The notes under the pieces: generated by a model
The model's database searches: none
What the model was told of the DNA's origin: nothing
The model's input: only the letters and a program-made list of their open reading frames with translations
From: Trissonchulus latispiculum
Taxonomy: Eukaryota > Nematoda > Enoplea > Enoplida > Ironidae
NCBI GenBank assembly: GCA_030248195.1
Contig: JASAND010015646.1
Location: 1-64,000 of the forward strand
Direction: 5' to 3'
DNA length: 64,000 bases
Made by a program: the position numbers and the translations under genes
Part shown: piece by piece, positions 56,037-64,000 of the stretch
How the letters are laid out: every line of letters begins with the position of its first letter
How positions within the stretch are numbered: the stretch's first letter is position 1

Positions 56037-56414
56037 TAGAGATGAGCAGATGTTTTTCGGTCCGGTTCGCCCCAAAACCTTGCTCGGCCCCGCCTGGCCC
56101 GCAAGCTAGCAAAATTCGGCTCCGCCTGACCCGTCAAAAGAAAAATTTCCAAAAGTTTGCTAACAATTTTATTTCAAAGGCTTCAATGCATGGTGGAAAT
56201 GTGCTACGAAATGTTAAATTGTGCTGTAAATTAACCAGAATGCGTAAATATTTAGCTAATTTTAGTGATTTCAAAACATTTTGGAAAATTAATCCGGCCC
56301 GTTTCGGCCCGCAGTTAAAAAATTTCTCGGCCCGGCCCGGCCCGCTCCAAAATTTGTTAGACACGGCCCGCGGGCTTTGCCGCCGGCCGACTGGCTGAAA
56401 TAAACTCATCTCTA
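56037..56414. mobile_element. hAT-type MITE (378 bp), left-arm copy
   Basis: The terminal inverted repeats TAGAGATGAG and CTCATCTCTA are flanked by 8-bp near-duplicates ATATGTAT and GTATGTAT, as expected of hAT insertions. Both ends carry GGCCCG-type repeats, typical of such MITEs. It has no coding capacity. In this copy many GGCCCG units have decayed to TCCGGTTCG and similar. Confidence 0.8.
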
Positions 56415-58481
56415 GTATGTATATGTACGTACGTATTTTCTATTTTCCAAATGTCCCAGTGCAGCAGACTTATGTTGCACAGCGTTCACTAAATGAGCGT
56501 TCGCATTTTTGGATAGCTGAGTTTTGCATTTGTATATATATACGTAGTTTATGCGTATATATGCGCAACCAACGCATACAAGCAAACATCAATAAATTTT
56601 GCGTCTTTGCGGGGCAATACTGGGATAGTTTAGTTTCAGTGATTAAATTCCTTGCTGGACGCCGCCCTACCTCGGAGACTCTCTGAGTTGGTTCGCTGTG
56701 AGGAGGACACTCTTGCAGGGGGGGGGTTCCCTTGTCCACATTCAGAAACTTTGAACTGATTGTATTTGATAGAATTTTGATGCCAAATGTGACATCTGTG
56801 CAAGGACATATAGACTACAATACAGTGCACAAACGTCTTTGTTATATTCGGATACCGCTGGTGTGTACGTATAAACATATACATACGACGTACGTATATA
56901 AGTTTTTACTATGCGTACGCATATTATGATATTGTGTATAACTTGTGTGTTTCAGTGCATATTCCAGTGTGCAATTTTATGTGTAAATCCCGTTTGTGCT
57001 ATTATACGTGTGTATACCGAGGGACTGAATGCAATGTTTTCCGTGAATGCATGTGCGTTAGTGTAAAAAATCCACTGCTTGGAAGTCTTTCGGCTGGCTC
57101 TTTCTCGTTGAAAATGTGTTGAAAAGTGGTGAGTTATATTCGTATATATATCCATCTTTTTAAAAACGATTTTAGTAGTGTGCGGGGGAGAGCTGAAAAC
57201 CCACACTTTTTGGTCCCGCGCTCGTTTTCCCAGAAATCTTTCAGTTGTATGTGCGTTTGTATCCCATTATTCTTCAATGTATAAATTATTGACCTTTGAT
57301 TTGATTTATGTACTGTATGTGCTGTGTCTCTTCTCTCATGTAACTACGTGGGGGTTTGAACGACATTTTTCAGGCAATAATATGAGTGACGAGCGTGAGA
57401 AGTTAATGTTCAAACTGCTGCAGCTCCTGCTTTAAATTATGGAGATGGCAGATGGGTAACTTGTTTTGTGAAATTATATTTTGATAGATAGAGTAGGGTA
57501 CAAACTAGCGCTGTGTGATTAAATCAAACTTAACTAAACTACATACCGAAACACCATTTACTTACTGTCGATGTTTGATGTCGTATGAATCGTATGTAAA
57601 CTTTGTAATAAATTTAGTTGCAGTTGTAGTTTGCTTTTTATGCCAAACCTTGTGGTATATTGTAAATGCTTGTGCTCTATGTATTCGTTAATGCATTTGT
57701 TTTGTCTGTAACTCTTGGCTTATAATGGTTTATTAATGCTTTATATAGCTAAGGAGTATTTTAATTATTGTCGTTCTTTGTGGTTTTTTATTATCATTTT
57801 GGGGTTATCACCGCTTGATTAAGCAAAAATTTGTCTTGGCTAATGATGTAGCGAACGACTATAGTGTTGGAGATAATGTTCAAACTTGTGTATACTTTGG
57901 CTATTCAAAACTGGTTTGGCTTCACACGAGTTGCAAACACTGAAGATAATGCATTTTTCGCTGCAAACTTTTAAAACTTGTTGTGATGTTTAACTTCAAC
58001 AAACTGTCTTTTACGATAAGTATGTATATATATGTGTGTGTATATATATATATACATATTTGTATACATAATATGCATATATCCTAAATATGGGCCTGGA
58101 TGTGCCCGTACTGTAACTGTAAAATGATTGCTGAAACGTTAACCGTGTTAAGTTCTCAACAGCAACTGCTGTTTTTGTGAAAAGAGTTCTGAATTTGAGT
58201 AGCAGATTTTCTGTTTGGAATGTCAAAAAGAAGTTTTGTTTGGTGTATATTCCGCCATTTTAATAGGGCTACATTCTATATGTTAAAGGGAGGTGTGTAT
58301 ATATTTTGCCGTGCTTTCTGTATTACTATTAAACTGTTGCGGCTTAGATGAAAAGTTCTGTGTAGAACGCACAAGTCCAACGGCGTTTAAGTTCACATTT
58401 TTATTTACATTGATTTTGTTTAAATAATGAGTAAGAGCCTGCAAAAATCCGGTTGTAACTTAATTTAGGGTTGTTTATTTA

Positions 58482-59929
58482 GGGGGGGGGGAGGGTGGGT
58501 GAAAATAAGGAAATAAAGAAGGGATGGAATAATAATTGAGAGGAGAAGGATGAGATATTTTTGGGATGTAAGTGAAGAAAGATAGATATAATGAGTGGGA
58601 AGTGTGAAAATAGGTGGGGGTTGTAGGAGGGGGGGGTTGTGGGAGAGGGGGGGGGGGGGTGTGTATGTATGTAGGATGAAGAATGAGAGAATTGGGGGAG
58701 GGGGATTTGGGGGGTTTTGGAAACTTGCGAAATTTCGTGTCACCACCGCACAGATTTCTGGAGCATTAATACCTGGTGACTTTTTGAGCCAAATACAAAA
58801 AAGTTCCTCGGCCCACATGTCCTTCTTATCAGGACCAGTGATGGAACCGGGTCAATTAAGCTTGACCCAGTGACCCGGTTAAGCCCTGACCCGGTGACCC
58901 GGTTTTCCAGAAAATTCCAAAAGTTGCAAAAAATCTTCGATTCTGCCTACGAACGTTAAGTTTTTAGTGTCCATTTCCATAATCACTTTGAAAAGAATAA
59001 CCACGACATGTATGTTTGCTCTAGAGTTTCTTGAAATGCGTTTAATAGTATAGCTGTAGCATTTTCTAAATTTATGCAGAAATTAGTTGCAAAACCAATA
59101 ATTTATCCGTCTGGGAAATTTTGCAGGGTCTAATACGAGTATATGCTTGTCCAAAAACACGGAGTATACTTTAAAAATTTGGTTTTTATGTCAGAAAATT
59201 GCTAATTTAGCTAGTTTCGTGAACTCATTTGAAATTTCTGATTATAAGCTTTAAAACGATGTAATAAAGCTCTTTCCAACTCCCAAAATTGCGAAAGTTA
59301 TAGCGTTCCAAAAACTCTCTATAAAAACCCTGCTCAAAAGATTCCAGAACTTTAAAATTGAGTTAAACAAGCTAAAAGGATTAATTTTAACTCGGCTATA
59401 CTATACTCTATGCATTCACTATTTCCTGGGAATTTTCCAAAGGATATAGGATATGCAAAGAAATAGGCCCAAAGAACCAATAAATCTTTGAAAATTTGGG
59501 GACAAAAGAATTAGCTTGAGGACAAAAGAATTAGCTTAACTTTAATTAGTTCAACTTAAATTTTACAGTATATTTCCGTTTTTAATCCGTTTGTATTTCT
59601 GGAATCGATTCCGCAAATAAGGGAGCACTACAAAAACACATAGGTACAGTAATGATCAAGTGCAGCCATTAAATCTTTCTCATTGAACATTTCTACATCT
59701 GTGACCTTTTTAAAAAATTATGTTGCATCTCTAAAACGGGAGAATTCAAGGCAAATCTATAGTACTCAGTTTTGATAATTTTATTTTTTAGGAGCTGGGG
59801 CCTTCTCCTAATGAAATGGCTTCATAGAAATATTGTTAATTACGTTAGGAAACAATTAAAAATTCGATTCGGAAAAAATAAATTAATTGGAAAGTTCAAA
59901 ATAGATGTTAAAAATTATTTACAACTGAA
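58482..59929. other. Spacer between the arms, first part; no gene
   Basis: G-rich tract at 58482-58720. At about 58838-58912 a repeat-rich block (GATGGAACCGGGTCAATTAA, then several GACCCGGT units) looks like one end of another MITE of hAT style. The rest is AT-rich with nothing recognised. Confidence 0.4.
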
Positions 59930-60080
59930 CGGTGAAATCTTTCCCCCGGGAAAAATTTCATCTAGGATATTTTTCCGGGGGGAAAGATTTCACCGGTGAT
60001 ATTTTTCCGGGGGGGGGGATTTCACCGGTGAAATTTTTCCGGGGGGAAATTTCTAGGGGGAAAATTTCACCGTGGCAACA
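59930..60080. repeat. Tandem palindromic units with TTTCACCGGTGAAA core
   Basis: Four or so diverged units of about 35-40 bp alternate the dyad ATTTCACCGGTGA(A/T)AT with TTTTTCCGGGGGGAAA. Both parts are themselves near-palindromic, so the block is a chain of overlapping hairpins. Confidence 0.7.
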
Positions 60081-60362
60081 GCCCGGAAAATTTCTTGTCA
60101 CCACGGCCAAATGATTATGTGCGCTATTATAAAATTGAGACAAATCGCCGATTTTAAATCACAGAATAAATTTTCAGTTTCTAGCGTTCAGTTTGTCACC
60201 TGGGGTGTTGTTTCGCTCGAGTACACCGCCACAATCCAATCCACTCAAAACTTGACCAAATTAGTTAGAATTGAGTATGGATACGTCTTCCACAAAGCTG
60301 AGTTCAAATATGGCAAATTTTATCTATTTCGAGAAAACGAAGTTAGATGTTTCGATTCATGT

Positions 60363-60660
60363 GGGCAGGGGAAGGCAAACAGAAAAATGTTTTGACCTCG
60401 ATTGTGCCGAAGTTGTATATATGAATTTTTGGGTCGCAGAGCCCTAACCTGAAGTCAGTTTATCGATTGAGGTTTTCGCTAGCTCATCGTAGTTTATATA
60501 CATACTAAGCTTACACCTTTAGCTTCGACTGGGCTAACGAAAAGCTGACCCGAAAAACATCATTCAGGTTCGTGTTCTACGACCCAGAAAACCTCTATGT
60601 GCAATTTTTCAGCCAAATCAGGAAAAATGCTTCGCTTTTCCATTGCCTGCCATCACCCGC
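60363..60660. mobile_element. Small foldback MITE
   Basis: The left part (GGCAGGGGAAGGCAAAC...GGTTTTCGCTAGC, 60363-60485) and right part (GTTAGCC..., 60532-60655, ending TTCCATTGCCTGCCATCAC) are inverted relatives over about 120 bp with many mismatches. The left arm carries TTTTGACCTCGATTGTGC, a variant of the dispersed motif at 32015, 40911 and 45643. Confidence 0.5.
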
Positions 60661-61133
60661 CAATCGGAAAATTTTGCGATATTTGAACTCAGCGTGGTAG
60701 AAAATACCCATACCACCTAATTTTAGCACAGCTTATCGTCGGATGAATTCTGAGCGGTGGGGAGATTGGCATCGAGGGTGAAAACTGACGGGTTTCGGCC
60801 AGCTGTGCAAAAATATTCGTCTGCTCCAATGCTATACTCGCTATCTTTTTTCTATCTCATTCTGCTACAATCTGGAAGATGCCCTCAAAAATATCTCATG
60901 CTCGTTTGTCGCTACAGCCTCAAGACTGATGCGAAGGTTTGTCCAAAGCTGTACCATGCTTGGGTTTCGCTCCTTTGAGCTGGCTCCGAAGTTTAGTGCG
61001 TGTCCCGTAGATTTATCTGGGTTGGGTCTTATTTAGCTGCTACAGAAATTTACGCAACAGCTGCAACCAGTTTCATTTTGATTTCCGCACAAGCGAGTTT
61101 CGCAGCAATTCCCACTTTGCTCGACATCCTTTG
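60661..61133. other. Spacer between the arms, last part; no gene
   Basis: Nothing recognised. Open frames are short and show no family features. Confidence 0.35.
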
Positions 61134-63201
61134 AAATAAACAACCCTAAATTAAGTTACAACCGGATTTTTGAGCTCTTACTCATTATTTAAACAAATCA
61201 ATGTAAATAAGAAATGTGAACTTAAACGCCGTTGGACTTGTGCGTTCTACACAAACTTTTCATCTAAGCCGCAACAGTTTAATAGTAATACAGAAAGCAC
61301 GGCAAAATATATACACACCTCCCTTTAACATATAGAATGTAGCCCTATTAAAATGGCGGAATATACACCAAACAAAACTTCTTTTTGACAGCATTCCAAA
61401 CAGAAAATCTGCTACTCAAATTCAGAACTCTTTTCACAAAAACAGCAGTTGCTGTTGAGAACTTAACACGGTTAACGTTTCAGCAATCATTTTACAGTAC
61501 AGTACGGGCACATCCAGGCCCATATTTAGGATATATACATATTATGTATACAAATATGTATATATATATATACACACACATATATATACATACTTATCGT
61601 AAAAGACAGTTTGTGAAGTTAAACATCACAACAAGTTTTTAAAGTTTGCAGCGAAAAATGCATTATCTTCAGTGTTTGCAACTCGTGTGAAGCCAAACCA
61701 GTTTTGAATAGCCAAAGTATACACAAGTTTGAACATTATCTCCAACACTATAGTCGTTCGCTACATCATTAGCCAAGACAAATTTTTGCTTAATCAAGCG
61801 GTGATAACCCCAAAATGATAATAAAAAACCACAAAGAACGACAATAATTAAAATACTCCCTAGCTATATAAAGCATTAATAAACCATTATAAGCCAAAAT
61901 TTACAGACAAAACAAATGCATTAACGAATACATAGAGCACAAGCATTTACAATATACCACAAGGTTTGGCATAAAAAGCAAACTACAACTGCAACTAAAT
62001 TTATTACAAAGTTTACATACGATTCATACGACATCAAACATCGACAGTAAGTAAATGGTGTTTCAGTATGTAGTTTAGTTAAGTTTGATTTAATCGCACA
62101 GCGCTAGTTTGTACCCTACTCTATCTATCAAAATATAATTTCACAAAACAAGTTACCCATCTGCCATCTCCATAATTTAAAGCAGGAGCTGCAGCAGTTT
62201 GAACATTAACTTCTCACGCTCGTCACTCATATTATTGCCTGAAAAATGTCGTTCAAACCCCCACGTAGGTACATGAGAGAAGAGACACTGCACATACAGT
62301 ACATAAATCAAATCAAAGGTCAATAATTTATACATTGAAGAATAATGGGATACAAACGCACATACAACTGAAAGATTTCTGGGAAAACGAGCGCGGGACC
62401 AAAAAGTGTGGGTTTTCAGCTCTCCCCCGCACACTACTAAAATCGTTTTTTAAAAAGATAGATATATATACGAATATAACTCACCACTTTTCAACACACA
62501 TTTTCAACAAGAAAGAGCCAGCCGAAAGACTTCCAAGCATTGGATTTTTTACACTAACGCACATGCATTCACGGAAAACATTGCATTCAGTCCCTCGGTA
62601 TACACACGTATAATAGCACAAACGGGATTTTCACATAAAATTGCACACTGGAATATGCACTGAAACACACAAGTTATACACAATATCATAATATGCGTAC
62701 GCATAGTAGAAACTTATATACGTACGTCGTATGTATATGTTTATACGTACACACCAGCGGTATCCGAATATAACAAAGACGTTTGTGCACTGTATTGTAG
62801 TCTATATGTCCTTGCACAGATGTCACATTTGGCATCAAAAATTCTATCAAATACAATCAGTTCAAGAGTTTCTGAATGTGGACAAGGGAACCCACCCTAT
62901 GCGCCGGAAGTCCTCCTCACAGCGAACCACTCTGAAGTCTCCGAGGTAGGGCGGCGTCCAGCAAGGAATTTAATCACTGAAACTAAACTATCCCAGTATT
63001 GCCCCGCAAAGACATAAAATTTATTGATGTTTACTTGTATGCGTTGGTTGCGCATATATACGCATAAACTACGTATATATATACAAATGCAAAACTCAGC
63101 TATCCAAAAATGCGTACGCTCATTTTGTGAACGCTGTGCAACATAAGTCTGCTGCACTGGGACATTTGGAAAATAGAAAATACGTACGTACATATACATA
63201 C

Positions 63202-63574
63202 TAGAGATGAGCATTTCAGCCAGTCGGCCCGGCCCGGCCCGCGGGCCGGGCCGAGCAAGGTTTTGGAGCGGGCCGGGCCGGGCCGAGAAATTTTTTAACT
63301 GCGGGCCGAAACGGGCCGGATCGACCCTCCAAAATGTTTTGAAATCACTAAAATTAGCTAAATATTTACGCATTCTGGTTAATTTACAGCACAATTTAAC
63401 ATTTCGTAGCACATTTCCACCATGCATTGAAGCCTTTGAAATAAAATTGTTAGCAAACTTTTGGAAATTTTCTTTTGACGGGTCGGGCCGGGCCGAATTT
63501 TGTTAGCTTGCGGGCCGGGCCGGGCCGAGCAAGGTTTTGGAGCGGGCCGGGCCGAAAACATCTGCTCATCTCTA
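63202..63574. mobile_element. hAT-type MITE (373 bp), right-arm copy
   Basis: Same element and same position in the arm as 56037-56414, with intact GGCCCGGCCCG blocks at both ends. It is flanked by ATACATAC and ATACATAT. Its shared position shows that it inserted before the arms were duplicated. Confidence 0.8.
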
Positions 63575-63664
63575 ATACATATATACGTGCGTATACATTA
63601 GTGGTTGGGAACAATAACACATTAAATACATCAATTATCGGAACAGAACGCAGATAATAATCTT

Positions 63665-63781
63665 TCAAGATCGCTCAGCCAGATAGGCACCCAGCGTCAC
63701 AATGCTCAGGGCTCCAAGAACGGCTCCTGGAAACGACGGGTCCATCATTTTCTTTTTAATTGTGTCCCAAACAGAGCCGGA
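63665..63781 (-). pseudogene. Inverted, truncated copy of the candidate exon
   Basis: Begins after the same acceptor (CCAG) at 63781 on the - strand. Relative to the left copy a one-base loss and a one-base gain within 20 bp restore the frame, changing IDGPV to MMDPS. A later one-base loss gives a stop right after GAYLAER, removing the last 16 residues. Confidence 0.35.
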
Positions 63782-63929
63782 CTGGAACGTCGCAACAAAT
63801 TTGTCCTTAAAACAAAAAACATGTTTAAAAAGGAGACAAACCAGACATTTTATTATCAATGGCGTGGCGTTATGTATTTTGTTTACCCTATTATTATGCC
63901 ATACAACAAAGGCTTCAGGGTTGCATACA

Positions 63930-63931
<2 letters not shown>

Positions 63932-64000
<69 letters not shown>
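63932..64000. repeat. (CA)n microsatellite, cut by window edge
   Basis: Uninterrupted CA units to the end of the window; the mirror image of the TG array at 55031-55677. Confidence 0.95.

Larger units (their letters stand above)
61134..63931 (-). repeat. Right arm of the large inverted repeat
   Basis: Inverted partner of 55678-58481. It continues into a CA microsatellite that reaches the window edge, so its outer boundary is not seen. Confidence 0.9.

Noticed and set aside
57178..57435. 85-residue frame conserved between arms (also 62177-62434)
   Set aside because: It starts at GTG, has no recognisable features, and its conservation equals that of the surrounding inverted repeat.

Overview
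The window looks like gene-poor, AT-rich nuclear DNA of an invertebrate animal. There are no operons, tightly packed genes or bacterial signals. It is filled with relics of eukaryotic transposons: a Ty3/gypsy-type LTR-class element, an I-group-like non-LTR retrotransposon, hAT-type MITEs and several foldback repeats. Long microsatellites and many G or C runs separate them. The species cannot be named from the sequence. The only piece that might belong to a host gene is a short candidate last exon near 55.8 kb.

Layout. 1-7.4 kb: duplicated G/C-run repeats and a foldback element. 7.5-17.1 kb: a retrovirus-like element on the + strand. Its first ORF is a large fusion-type membrane glycoprotein. 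Protease, reverse transcriptase/RNase H and integrase follow, in three different frames, and then an OTU-type cysteine protease. No capsid/gag ORF is visible. 17.4-19.2 kb: a 1.8 kb LTR-like repeat, with an inverted copy at 33.2-35.0 kb. 19.6-23.7 kb: a broken non-LTR retrotransposon on the - strand (endonuclease, RT, RNase H, zinc motif, (TGA)n tail). 24.9-25.9 kb: a pseudogene of a transposon-borne family with GGQN and DSMHS motifs. 27-31.5 kb: more G/C-run and foldback repeats.

34.9-39 kb: a non-coding field packed with perfect short hairpins of unrelated sequence. It includes eight back-to-back hairpins in 240 bp, a GGCC-palindrome array and a 36-bp palindrome that is a perfect six-unit heat-shock element. 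41.8-42.3 kb: a small foldback MITE. 45.7-52.4 kb: an inverted-repeat element whose arms carry 155-bp tandem repeats. 52.6-54.2 kb: a duplicated non-coding unit. 55.0-64.0 kb: a 650-bp TG microsatellite, then a large inverted repeat (arms about 2.8 kb, spacer about 2.65 kb) holding two copies of the candidate exon and two copies of a hAT MITE.

How the parts relate. The pol-type ORFs of the 8-17 kb element have the expected order and catalytic residues. Two one-base frame breaks and two TAG codons before the OTU domain mark it as an old or at least damaged copy. The most unusual points are the glycoprotein-first, gag-less arrangement with an OTU domain, and the hairpin field, where comparison of two repeat copies shows one hairpin present in only one of them. 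All identifications rest on reading motifs by eye; no database search was run.
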